A stretch of 64,000 nucleotides of DNA from JAICMB01 sp963795935 (GTDB lineage: Bacteria > Acidobacteriota > Terriglobia > Bryobacterales > Bryobacteraceae). The notes beneath the pieces were generated by a model that was not told the origin of the DNA, did not search any database, and saw only the letters and a list, made by a program, of their open reading frames with translations. Below, piece after piece: positions 38,051-45,975 of this stretch. The position numbers were made by a program, and so were the translations under genes. How positions within the stretch are numbered: position 1 is the stretch's first letter; each line of letters begins with the position of its first letter. The stretch lies in NCBI GenBank assembly GCA_963795935.1, contig CAWCJO010000016.1:124001-188000 (forward strand). Reading direction: 5' to 3'.

Positions 38051-38094
38051 TCCAGATTCTAGCGTGCCAGTTCCAGGGTTCCAGTTCTAGCGTG
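38051..38094. promoter_or_regulatory. Two near-identical direct repeats upstream of the glycoconjugate cluster
   Basis: TCCAGATTCTAGCGTG (38051-38066) and TCCAGTTCTAGCGTG (38080-38094) are direct repeats 29 bases apart. The second ends only 8 bases before the first ATG of the cluster. They could be operator sites, or a chance duplication. No clear -35/-10 pair was identified in this stretch. Confidence 0.35.
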
Positions 38095-38102
38095 ATCGAT
38101 AC

Positions 38103-39206
38103 ATGAAGCTCGTCGTCTTCGGGCTTTCCATCAGTTCATCGTGGGGCAATGGTCATGCCACCCTGTGGCGCGGATTGTGCCGCGCCCTCGCCACGCGCGG
38201 CCACGAAGTTCATTTCTTCGAGCGCGACGCTCCCTATTACGCCAACCACCGCGATCTGACTCAAATTCCAGGGGGATTTCTCTATATCTATCCCGACTGG
38301 TCCGCCGTCCGCGCCACCGCCGAGCGGCAGGCCCGCGACGCCGATGTCGCCATGGTCACCTCCTACTGTCCCGACGGCCTCGCCGCGACCCACCTCGTTC
38401 TCGATTCCCCCGCCCCCTGCCGCTGTTTTTACGACCTGGACACCGGCGTGACCCTCAACCGCCTCCGCGCGGGTGATCCCGTCGAATACATCGGACCCCG
38501 CGGTTTGTCCGATTTCGATCTCGTTCTCAGTTACACCGGCGGCAAGGCGTTGACCGAATTGCAACTGCGCCTCGGCGCCCGCCGCGTCGCACCCCTCTAT
38601 GGGCATGTCGATCCCGCGTACCACCATCCCGCCCCGCCCCTGGACCGCTTCCTCGCCGACCTCTCTTATCTGGGAACCTACGCCGAGGATCGCCAGCCCG
38701 CCCTCGAAGCTTTTTTCATCGCCCCCTCCCGCCGCCTTCCGCACTGCCGCTTCATGCTCGGCGGCGCTCTTTATCCTCAATCGTTTCCATGGACCGAAAA
38801 CATCTACTTCGTCCGCCATTTGCCGCCCCAGGAGCATCCGGCGTTTTACTGCTCCTCCAAGCTGACCCTCAACATCACCCGCAAAGCCATGGCGGAATTC
38901 GGCTTTTGTCCCTCCGGACGGCTCTTCGAAGCCTCCGCCTGCGGCGTTCCCATGTTGAGCGACTATTTTGAAGGCTTGGATACGTTTTTCGAGCCTAATT
39001 CGGAAATCTTGGTCTGCCGCACGACGTCCGAAGCTATGGATGCCATCCAGATGTCCCCCGCCGATTTGTCGAAAATAGCGCGCCGGGCGAGAGAACGCGC
39101 GCTTACGTGTCACACTTCCGGGATGCGCGCCGTCGAACTGGAAGGGATCGTCTCCTCTGTCATGAGTCCTCAACATACTGCCAGTCTGCAGACCTCCGAG
39201 GCATAA
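38103..39206 (+). CDS. CgeB-like glycosyltransferase, first gene of the cluster
   Basis: A 367-residue GT-B-fold glycosyltransferase of the CgeB/PF13524 type. N-terminal KLVVFGLSISSSWGNGHATL is the first Rossmann strand and glycine loop. The C-terminal donor site includes YCSSKLTLNITRKAMAEFGF and RLFEASACGVPMLSDYFEGL, the signature segment with the conserved Glu. CgeB proteins in Bacillus glycosylate the spore surface. In bacteria without spores they occur in polysaccharide and secondary-metabolite clusters. It is followed two bases later by a sugar nucleotidyltransferase and heads a ten-gene plus-strand operon. Confidence 0.88.
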   Translation: MKLVVFGLSISSSWGNGHATLWRGLCRALATRGHEVHFFERDAPYYANHRDLTQIPGGFLYIYPDWSAVRATAERQARDADVAMVTSYCPDGLAATHLVLDSPAPCRCFYDLDTGVTLNRLRAGDPVEYIGPRGLSDFDLVLSYTGGKALTELQLRLGARRVAPLYGHVDPAYHHPAPPLDRFLADLSYLGTYAEDRQPALEAFFIAPSRRLPHCRFMLGGALYPQSFPWTENIYFVRHLPPQEHPAFYCSSKLTLNITRKAMAEFGFCPSGRLFEASACGVPMLSDYFEGLDTFFEPNSEILVCRTTSEAMDAIQMSPADLSKIARRARERALTCHTSGMRAVELEGIVSSVMSPQHTASLQTSEA

Positions 39207-39208
39207 CG

Positions 39209-40123
39209 ATGTGGGGCATCATACCAGCGGCGGGCGTGGGCAGCCGCATTCAACCCCTCGCGTTTTCGAAAGAACTGCTCCCGGTCGGCAGCCGTGATGA
39301 AGACGGCGCCGAGCGTCCTCGCGCCGTCAGCGAGTATCTCGTTGAACGCATGATCCTGGCCGGCGCCGACCGCATCTGCTTTGTCATCTCGCCCGGAAAA
39401 TCCGACATTCTCGAATATTATGGCGGCCGCGTCTATTCCGCCGACGTCTGCTACGCCGTGCAACCGCGTCCCGCCGGGCTGTGCGACGCGCTCTTCCGCG
39501 CCCTCCCCATGATCCATCGCGACGATGCCGTCTCCATCGGCTTGCCCGACACGGTCTGGTTCCCTGAAAACGGCCTCTGCGCGCTGCCCCACGACCGCCT
39601 CTCTTTTCTCCTATTCCCGGTTGAGCATCCCGAGCGCTTCGACGCCGTCGTGACCGACGAAGAGGGCCGCGTCCTTGAAATTCAGGTCAAGAAAACGGAC
39701 GCCAATTCCTACTGGATCTGGGGCGCTTTCAAAATGCCCGGCGCCGTCTTTCACGACCTGCACGGTTTATGGCTCGCGCGCGAGCGCCGCGACGAGTACA
39801 TCGGAACGCTGGTCAATGCCTGGCTCGAGCGGGGCGGGGAAGCCCAGGGTGTCCGCGCCGGCGCCGCCTATGTCGACGTCGGTACGTTGAACGGGTATCG
39901 CGAAGCCATCCAGTTGCTCCATTCGCGAGCCGCCGAGCCAAGCGGCGGCCGTCAGGGAGTGCCAATGGGGCCGCCCTCGACCCATGACGATGAAAACCCC
40001 GTTACGAGCGACTGCTCCAAACCGAGCCGCGGCCGTAAGGGAGCGGGCAGCCGAGCCGCGGCCGCCGGCGAGCGGACTCGCGCCCACGTCGGCTCAAGGC
40101 AAGGAGACGCCAGTGCCCGATAG
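39209..40123 (+). CDS. Sugar-1-phosphate nucleotidyltransferase (NTP-transferase family)
   Basis: N-terminal GIIPAAGVGSRIQPLAFSKE is the nucleotide-binding loop of NDP-sugar pyrophosphorylases (RmlA/GalU-like). AGADRICFVISPGKSDILEY and the YVDVGTLNGYREAI block near the end of the domain confirm it. The enzyme makes an activated NDP-sugar, presumably for the glycosyltransferases of the cluster. The domain ends near residue 240. The last about 65 residues are encoded by dispersed repeats (RAAEPSGGRQ, KPSRGRKGAGSRAAAAGERT) and do not look like protein domain. The gene runs past the GTG of the next gene by 11 bases. Confidence 0.87.
   Translation: MWGIIPAAGVGSRIQPLAFSKELLPVGSRDEDGAERPRAVSEYLVERMILAGADRICFVISPGKSDILEYYGGRVYSADVCYAVQPRPAGLCDALFRALPMIHRDDAVSIGLPDTVWFPENGLCALPHDRLSFLLFPVEHPERFDAVVTDEEGRVLEIQVKKTDANSYWIWGAFKMPGAVFHDLHGLWLARERRDEYIGTLVNAWLERGGEAQGVRAGAAYVDVGTLNGYREAIQLLHSRAAEPSGGRQGVPMGPPSTHDDENPVTSDCSKPSRGRKGAGSRAAAAGERTRAHVGSRQGDASAR
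39933..40075 (+). repeat. Three dispersed REP-like repeats at the nucleotidyltransferase 3' end
   Basis: Copies at 39933-39959, 40022-40046 and 40051-40075 match the consensus of about CCGAGCCGCGGCCGTNAGGG followed by AGCGG, with small differences. All are in the same orientation. They extend the nucleotidyltransferase reading frame and lie just before the start of the HAD gene, as if the repeat had entered a former intergenic junction. Confidence 0.7.
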
Positions 40124-40490
40124 CAGCGTCGAAGAAGCCGCGGAAGAGGACTTGCGACCCGTCATTTGCGTCGATCTGGATGGTGTCCTCAACACCTTCG
40201 ATACCTGGATATCTCCCGAATATTTCCACCCACTGCGGCCCGGCGCCCGCGAGTTCCTCATGCGCTTGCGCCGCGACGGTTTCAAGGTGATTATCTTCAC
40301 CGTCCGCTGGTTCGAGTGGGTCGAAAAATGGCTGGAGCAAAACGAGGTTCACCACTTCGTCGACCAGGTCACCGACCGCAAGCCGCCCGCCCAGGTCTAT
40401 CTCGACGATCGCGCCGTATGTTTCCGCGGCGATTTCGACGACGCCTACAACCAGATCGTAACCTTCAAGCCTTTTTGGGAGGTCCGATGA
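40113..40490 (+). CDS. Small HAD-superfamily phosphatase
   Basis: A 125-residue HAD-like hydrolase. The nucleophile motif is VICVDLDGVLNTF (Asp21 and Asp23). Motif II is the Thr of KVIIFTVRWFEWV, and the C-terminal DDRAVCFRGDF has the acidic metal-binding residues. There is no cap domain, so it probably acts on a large or exposed phosphate. I choose the GTG at 40113, six bases behind an AAGGAG site at 40101-40106. The stop overlaps the ATG of the next gene. It may remove phosphate from a sugar or nucleoside intermediate of the cluster. Confidence 0.85.
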   Translation: MPDSSVEEAAEEDLRPVICVDLDGVLNTFDTWISPEYFHPLRPGAREFLMRLRRDGFKVIIFTVRWFEWVEKWLEQNEVHHFVDQVTDRKPPAQVYLDDRAVCFRGDFDDAYNQIVTFKPFWEVR

Positions 40491-42093
40491 TTGTCTATCG
40501 CACCCCCACCCGCACCGTCAATCCCCGCGACGTTCTCAAGCTGGCTCTTTTCGATTCGCACCACAACATCCGCCGCTTTCTGATCCATTGGGGCGAGCTC
40601 GAAACGGCGCTTACCGACGCGCTTTGCCCCGACGTCGATGAGTCGCATTCCGAGATCGACCGCCTGCGCGCCGTCTCTTCGCTCGCGGGCCGCCTCTTCG
40701 TCCAGAAAGACGAGCGCACTGCCGCACGTCTCCGCGCCATGATCGAGCGCCTGGAATTGCCCGATCGCCCCATCGCCGTCTGCATCCCCGAAGGCTATGC
40801 CTATTACGGACTTTTCCCTGAAACCTACGCCGCCTCGGCGCGCAAATTCTTCGACGCCAAGCTTCCCGGCGAAGCCGCCGTCATCGGAATTCGCAGCATC
40901 GGCGCGAGTCTCGCTCCCGTCGCCGCCGCCGCCCTCGAGCAATGCGGCTGCCGCGCTTATTCCTGGACCGTCCGCCCCCACGGCCATCCTTTCGACCGCA
41001 AGTTGAACGTCGGCCCCGCGGTCGAGAAAGCCTGGCGCGCCCTATCGCATGCCTATTTCGTCATCGTCGACGAAGGCCCCGGCCTGAGCGGCTCCTCCTT
41101 CGCCGCCGTCGCTCAATACATCTCGCGATTGGGCGTGCCCGATCATCGCATCGTGTTTCTTTCAAGCTGGATTCCCGATGGCAGCCAGTTCGTTTCCCCC
41201 CGCGCTCGCGCCGTCTGGAAGCGCCACGACAAATACGCGGCCGAACCGGAATCGAGAGCCGGCCTCGCCCTCGCGGCAGGTCGCGACCTCTCCGCGGGCA
41301 AGTGGCGCTCCCTGTTCTACGCCGACGAATCCCAATATCCCGCTGTGCAGCCGCGCGACGAAGCCCGCAAATTCCTGTGCCCCACTTCCCGCGGCGCGGC
41401 GCTGAAAAAGTTCGCCGGCCTCGGGCTGTACGGCGAAGCCAAGCTGCAACGCGCCAACGCCCTCGCCGAAGCCGGCTTCTCCCCCCCGTTATCGGTCTCG
41501 AAGACGGCTACCTGCTGACCGATTTCGTGCCCGGACAGCCGCTGACGCGCTCCGCATCGCTCGACCCCCAACTGCTCGAAACCCTGCTCCCAACAATGTC
41601 CCGCTACATCGGCTTCCGCGCCCACGCGTTCGCCGTCCCCGGTCCCGCGGCATTCGACGAGCTCGCGCGCATGATTCAGTTCAACCTGGCCGGGTTCGAC
41701 ATCCCTTCCCTCCCCGCTCCTCCGGAAAATGCCGATCGCGCCTGCATCGTCGATGGGCGCATGCTTCCGCACGAATGGATCGCAACGCCGGCCGGCTATC
41801 TTAAAACCGATGCTCTCGACCACGGCGACAACCATTTCTATCCGGGCCCCTGCGACCCCGCCTGGGACCTCGCCGGCGCCATCGCCGAATTCGATTTTCA
41901 CGAAGAAGCCCGCGAGGTCCTCGTCGACGCCTATGAGCGCGCCTCCGGCGACGGCGGCGTCCGCGCCCGCCTGCCTTTCTTCACCGCGGCCTATCTGGCC
42001 TTTCGCATCGGCTATGCAAGCATGAATCAACTCACCGGGCAGGCCGGCTATTATCGCGCCTTGCTCCATCGCGAGGCGACCGCCGCGGCATGA
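40487..42093 (+). CDS. Phosphoribosyltransferase-like and aminoglycoside-phosphotransferase-like fusion, one frameshift
   Basis: The N-terminal half (about 330 residues) contains AVIGIRSIGASLAPVAAAAL and the PRPP-loop-like FVIVDEGPGLSGSSFAAVA, a type I phosphoribosyltransferase pattern. After a frame change at a long C run (about 41480-41487) the C-terminal half reads as an APH/choline-kinase-like domain: GYLLTDFVPGQPL, the catalytic-loop segment LDHGDNHFYPGPCDPAWDLA (with HGD and the later Asp metal ligand) and the typical helical end. I know no characterised protein with this pair. It overlaps the HAD gene and the methyltransferase gene by four bases each. The substrate is unknown; handling of a ribosyl or nucleoside unit is possible. 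Confidence 0.78.
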
Positions 42094-42842
42094 CCACCGA
42101 ACAGATTCAGCAAAAGGTCAGCAGCTTGGGCGAGTGGTTTCATAACCTCGACCTGGCCGGCGTCAAGACCGCTCCCAACCATTTCCTGGGCGACTACCCC
42201 AATATCAAATGGCGGACCTTTCAGCACGCCATTCCGGCGGACTTGCGCGGCAAATCGGTCCTCGATATCGGATGCAATGCCGGCTTTTACTCCATGGAAA
42301 TGAAACGGCGCGGGGCCGCCCGCGTCCTGGGCATCGACTTCGACGAAGGCTATCTCGCGCAGGCCCGCTTCGCCGCCGAGATCAACCGTTTCGACATCGA
42401 ATTCCGCGAGGTCTCCGTTTACGACGTCGCCAGGCTCGGCGAAAAGTTCGACATTGTCTTGTTCATGGGCGTGCTCTACCATCTGCGCCATCCTCTGCTC
42501 GCCCTCGACCTGCTCCACGAACACGTTGTCAAGGACCTGCTCGTCTTCCAATCCCTCATGCGCGGCAGCCCGGAAACGGAACCGCTCGCCGACGATTACC
42601 CCTTCTCCGAAACGTCGATTTTCGAGCGCCCCGCATACCCCCGCCTGTATTTCGTCGAGCGCCGGTATTCGCACGATCCGACCAATTGGTGGATCCCCAA
42701 TCTATCCTGCGCCGAAGCCATGCTGCGCAGCGCCGGCTTCGAAATCCTGGATCGTCCCGAGGAGGAAGTCCTGCTCTGCCGCCGCGTCAACCGCTCCGGC
42801 GAGCAAAACGCCGTCTACCCCGCCCGCCGGAGGAACGCATGA
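42090..42842 (+). CDS. SAM-dependent methyltransferase, TIGR04290-like
   Basis: A 250-residue class I methyltransferase. SVLDIGCNAGFYSMEMKRRG is the SAM-binding loop, GIDFDEGYLAQARFAAEIN the acidic second strand, and DIVLFMGVLYHLRHPLLALD motif III. The N-terminal GEWFHNLDLAGVKTAPNHFL and C-terminal NWWIPNLSCAEAMLRSAGFE resemble the TmoM/CmoB-like group. From memory they also resemble the TIGR04290 (Rta_06860) family, described only as part of an uncharacterised conserved cluster. The start ATG overlaps the preceding stop (ATGA). Confidence 0.88.
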   Translation: MTTEQIQQKVSSLGEWFHNLDLAGVKTAPNHFLGDYPNIKWRTFQHAIPADLRGKSVLDIGCNAGFYSMEMKRRGAARVLGIDFDEGYLAQARFAAEINRFDIEFREVSVYDVARLGEKFDIVLFMGVLYHLRHPLLALDLLHEHVVKDLLVFQSLMRGSPETEPLADDYPFSETSIFERPAYPRLYFVERRYSHDPTNWWIPNLSCAEAMLRSAGFEILDRPEEEVLLCRRVNRSGEQNAVYPARRRNA

Positions 42843-43070
42843 TTCGCGCAACCGGGCCGCGGCCGCGATGCAGCGGATTTCCCCGGCTCCACCCGCGAGT
42901 TTCCCCGCGCCGTTCCGGGCTCGCGCGTCGAACCGGCTCGGAACCGAGCCGCGGCCGTCAGGGAGCGGATTTCCCTATTTTCAACCGCGAAATCCCACTT
43001 CCCGAGGGCCCACCGTTTCCAACCTTCCTGCTCCGGGAAGTACCCGCCGCCAAGCCCGCCGGAGCCGCCC
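42843..43070 (+). repeat. Repeat-rich spacer between methyltransferase and glycosidase genes
   Basis: This 228-base stretch holds REP-like copies at 42852-42876 (diverged) and 42944-42968 (good match). An ATG at 42839 overlaps the methyltransferase stop and opens a short frame through the spacer (GSEPSRGRQGADFP), but that product is not protein-like. The next real start is the ATG at 43071. Other junctions in this cluster overlap, so the spacer looks like an insertion. Confidence 0.65.
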
Positions 43071-43958
43071 ATGATTGAAGCCGCCATGCTCTGGAACGAG
43101 CCCAACAACCTATCTCACTGGGATTTTGAATTGGACCCGGAGTGGAACATCTTCGCCGCCATGGCCAAGTGCGCCGCCAATTCCATCAAAGCCGAATGCT
43201 CCGCGCTTCCCTGCGTGCTCGGGGGCATCTCCCCCATTGACGCCCGCTTCATGGACCGCATGAAGCGCTTCTGCGTTCTCAGCCACGTGGACGCCGTCGC
43301 CGTACATGGTTTCCCGCTCGACTGGAATCACTGGACCATCCACGAATGGCCGGAGCGTCTCGACGACATCCGCGCCGTCACCGATCTGCCGGTGTGGGTC
43401 TCCGAAGTGGGCGTCTCCACGTTCGGAGCCGAAGAGGTCCAGGAGTTTGGATTAAAGAAAACCGCCGAGCTGTTGATCGGCCGCGTCCCGAAGATCCATT
43501 GGTACAGCCTCTACGACCTCCCGCGCGCCTGGCCGGCGGCCACCCGCCACCGCGAGGCCGAAGGCTCCGCTTATTACCGCCATTTCTACATGGGTCTGCT
43601 GCGCGAAGACGGCTCTCCCAAGCTCGCCCTGAAACATTTTTCCGACTACACGCCCGCCTTGGGCATTTGCCAGTGGTTCCATTTCGAGGATCACCGTCTC
43701 GACGACGCCGCCCGCTGGCTGCGCGATCTCGGCGTCAAATACATCCGCACCGGACTGAGCTGGGCCGACAGTCTGCGCCCCAATGCCGATCGATGGTTCG
43801 ATCGCCAGATGGAAGCTCTGGACGAATTTGACGTAACCGTGACGTTTTGTTTTACGCCCGAAAGTTGTGGGCTGCGCCCGCACCATACCAGCCCACCGCA
43901 TCGCATCGAAGAGTTTGCCGATTTTTGCGGTCGCATGATCCGGCGTTATGGAACCTGA
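43071..43958 (+). CDS. Glycosidase-like protein with circularly permuted clan GH-A TIM barrel
   Basis: A 295-residue protein. Residues 6-12 (MLWNEPN) match strand 4 of clan GH-A with the acid/base Glu10. HVDAVAVHGFP (72-82) is a later strand, VWVSEVGVST (108-117) is strand 7 with nucleophile Glu112, and KIHWYSLYDLP is strand 8. A linker (GSPKLALKHF) follows, and then what should be strands 1-3: LGICQWFHFED, GVKYIRTGLSW, VTVTFCFTPESCG, ending with helix 3 (EEFADFCGRMIRRYG). In ordinary GH-A enzymes helix 3 leads directly into the WNEPN strand, so here the order is 4-8 then 1-3. It has no signal peptide. It may trim or transfer sugar in the cytoplasm. Confidence 0.72.
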   Translation: MIEAAMLWNEPNNLSHWDFELDPEWNIFAAMAKCAANSIKAECSALPCVLGGISPIDARFMDRMKRFCVLSHVDAVAVHGFPLDWNHWTIHEWPERLDDIRAVTDLPVWVSEVGVSTFGAEEVQEFGLKKTAELLIGRVPKIHWYSLYDLPRAWPAATRHREAEGSAYYRHFYMGLLREDGSPKLALKHFSDYTPALGICQWFHFEDHRLDDAARWLRDLGVKYIRTGLSWADSLRPNADRWFDRQMEALDEFDVTVTFCFTPESCGLRPHHTSPPHRIEEFADFCGRMIRRYGT

Positions 43959-44893
43959 AGGCCATTCGATCGTTTTCGCCGCGCACCCCGATGACGAAAC
44001 CATCGGGGCAGGCATCTGGATGGCGCGCCGCGCCGATCCCCGCCGCGTCACAATCGCGCATCTCACCGATGGCAGCCCCCGTAATCTTTCCGATGCCCGG
44101 GCGGCCGGATTCGAAACCCGCGAGCAATACGGGCGCGCCCGCCGCGTCGAGTTGTATCGCGCCGTCGCTCTCGCCGGCATCCGTCCGGAGCAATGCTTCG
44201 AGCTCGGACTCGTCGACCAGGAAGCCTATCTGCATCTTCCGGAGATCGTCGAACGCCTTTTGCATCTGATAGACGAGTTGCGCCCCGAACTCGGTCCTCA
44301 CGCACCCCTATGAAGGCGGCCACCCCGATCACGATGCGGCCGCGTTCGCTGTCGCGGCGGCGCTAGCCGAACGGCCCGCCATCGCGCACTGGGAATTTGC
44401 CGGCTATCACGCCGGACCCGATGGCATGGTCACGGGCGAGTTTCTTTCCGCCCCGGGATCGCGCCCCCAGACGATCGACCTGACCGCCGCCGAGCGCCGC
44501 TTGAAACGACGTATGTTCGATGCGTTCGCCACTCAACGGCAAGTCCTGAAAATGTTCTCTCTCGAAAACGAAAAATTCCGCCTCGCGCCGCACTACGATT
44601 TCACGCAACCGCCCCACGATGGCGACCTGCAGTACGAGCGTTTCGGCTTCGCCCAAGGCTCCGAGTGGCGCCGGCGTGCCTCGCGCTTCGCCGCAGTCCC
44701 CGCAACCGCCCCGACCGCAATCACCCCGCCCATAACCGCCCCGCCCGCACCCACCCCGCCGCCAATCGCACCGGCCGTAAGCGCATCGTCCTCAAGCCCG
44801 TCGTCCGCAACCGCGCCGTCCCTAACCGAGCCGCGACCGTCAGGGAGCGGTTGCCGCCCCTATCTCGCCGCAAACCCCAAGAGTTTTCTATGA
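43948..44893 (+). CDS. PIG-L family N-acetyl-sugar deacetylase, one frameshift
   Basis: Zinc-dependent deacetylase of the PIG-L/MshB/BshB family, which removes acetyl from GlcNAc-type residues. The AHPDDE motif is at residues 12-17 and the second zinc motif is HPYEGGHPDHDAAAF, found just after a frame change near 44292. The GYHAGPDGMVTGEF and FDAFATQRQVLKMF blocks are typical of the C-terminal part. From about 44690 to the stop the sequence is a Pro/Ala/Thr low-complexity tail ending in the dispersed repeat (EPRPSGSG). The ATG at 43948 overlaps the glycosidase end by 11 bases. Confidence 0.87.
44690..44850 (+). repeat. Low-complexity Pro/Ala tract plus REP-like repeat in the PIG-L gene
   Basis: From about 44690 to 44825 the sequence is an irregular array of short units close to CGCAACCGCCCC/CACCCCGCC, read as Pro/Ala/Thr. 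It runs into a good REP-like copy at 44826-44850. The tract forms the C-terminal tail of the deacetylase and does not resemble any domain. It probably arose by slippage in GC-rich DNA. Confidence 0.6.
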
Positions 44894-45975
44894 GCCTCAC
44901 TGTTCTCAGCGTCGCCTATCCCCTCACGCCGATCGGCCCCGACGCCGTGGGCGGGTCCGAGCAGATTCTCACATTGCTCGACGCCGCCATCGCGCGCGCC
45001 GGCCATCGCTCCATCGTGGTGGCTTGCGAGGGCTCCACCGCCCAAGGCACGCTCGTGCCCACGCCGCGTTGCGACGGCCCTTTGACGAACGAGGTGCGCG
45101 CCTGGGCCCAGGACCAGCACCGCATCGCCATCGAAGAAGCGCTGAAGAAATGGCCCGTGGACATCGTCCATATGCACAGCCTGGACTTCTACCGCTATCT
45201 CCCATCCGGTTCCATGCCCCTTCTCGCTACCCTGCACCTCCCGCCGGACTGGTACCCGGAGGAAATCTTTCATGTGCGGCGTCCCAATTCCTGGCTGAAC
45301 TGCGTCTCCCACGATCAGGCCGCATCCTGCCCCCCTGGCGCCTGCATGATTCCCTGCATCCCTAACGGCGTCGACGTGGACCGGCTCTCTATCGATCTGC
45401 GGAAACGTGAGTTTGCGCTTGCGCTCGGCCGCGTCTGCCCGGAAAAAGGCCTGCATCTCGCCATCGACGCCGCTCGCCAAGCCTCCATGCCCCTATTCCT
45501 GGCGGGTGAAGTTTACCGCTACGAAGCCCACGAACAATATTTTCGCGAGGAGATTCAGCCGCGGCTCGACGCCTCGCGCCGCTTCATCGGACCCGCCGGT
45601 TTTCGCAGGAAGCGCCGCTTGCTCACTGCCGCGCGCTGCCTGCTCGTACCCAGCCTGGTCGCCGAAACCAGCTCCCTCGTCGCCATGGAGGCCCTTTCCT
45701 GCGGCACGCCCGTGATCGCCTTCCCCTCCGGCGCGTTGCCTGAAATCGTAGACGACGGCGCCACCGGCTTCCTGGTCGAGAACGAGCGGGAGATGTCCGC
45801 CGCCATCAAGGCCGCCCGTTTTCTCGATCCCGAAGCGTGCCGCCAAACCGCGCGCGAGCGATTCTCCGCCGCCGTCATGACCGGCCGTTACATCGCATCT
45901 TACGAAAAACTCGTTCAGGCCGCCCGCCGCGCTCCCCTCGCGGATCAATGGACATCCAGCCAATCCGCCGCATAG
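44890..45975 (+). CDS. GT4-family glycosyltransferase
   Basis: A 361-residue GT-B glycosyltransferase. The acceptor-domain start SVAYPLTPIGPDAVGGSEQI carries the glycine loop of GT4 enzymes. The donor domain has IPNGVDVDRLS, FALALGRVCPEKGLHLAIDA (strand after the linker) and the E-x7-E segment ETSSLVAMEALSCGTPVIAF. It transfers a sugar from an NDP-sugar, as the second glycosyltransferase of the cluster. Similar enzymes with a neighbouring PIG-L deacetylase make pseudo-disaccharide thiols (MshA/BshA), but nothing else here supports a thiol cofactor. ATGA overlap with the deacetylase gene. Confidence 0.9.
   Translation: MSLTVLSVAYPLTPIGPDAVGGSEQILTLLDAAIARAGHRSIVVACEGSTAQGTLVPTPRCDGPLTNEVRAWAQDQHRIAIEEALKKWPVDIVHMHSLDFYRYLPSGSMPLLATLHLPPDWYPEEIFHVRRPNSWLNCVSHDQAASCPPGACMIPCIPNGVDVDRLSIDLRKREFALALGRVCPEKGLHLAIDAARQASMPLFLAGEVYRYEAHEQYFREEIQPRLDASRRFIGPAGFRRKRRLLTAARCLLVPSLVAETSSLVAMEALSCGTPVIAFPSGALPEIVDDGATGFLVENEREMSAAIKAARFLDPEACRQTARERFSAAVMTGRYIASYEKLVQAARRAPLADQWTSSQSAA

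Noticed and set aside
42839..43078. Short frame starting at the ATG overlapping the methyltransferase stop
   Set aside because: It runs through REP-like repeats and has no protein character. The glycosidase-like gene begins at 43071 in another frame.
44695..44830. Possible CRISPR-like or tandem array
   Set aside because: The units are irregular, very short and without unique spacers. I saw no CRISPR array or cas gene in the window.
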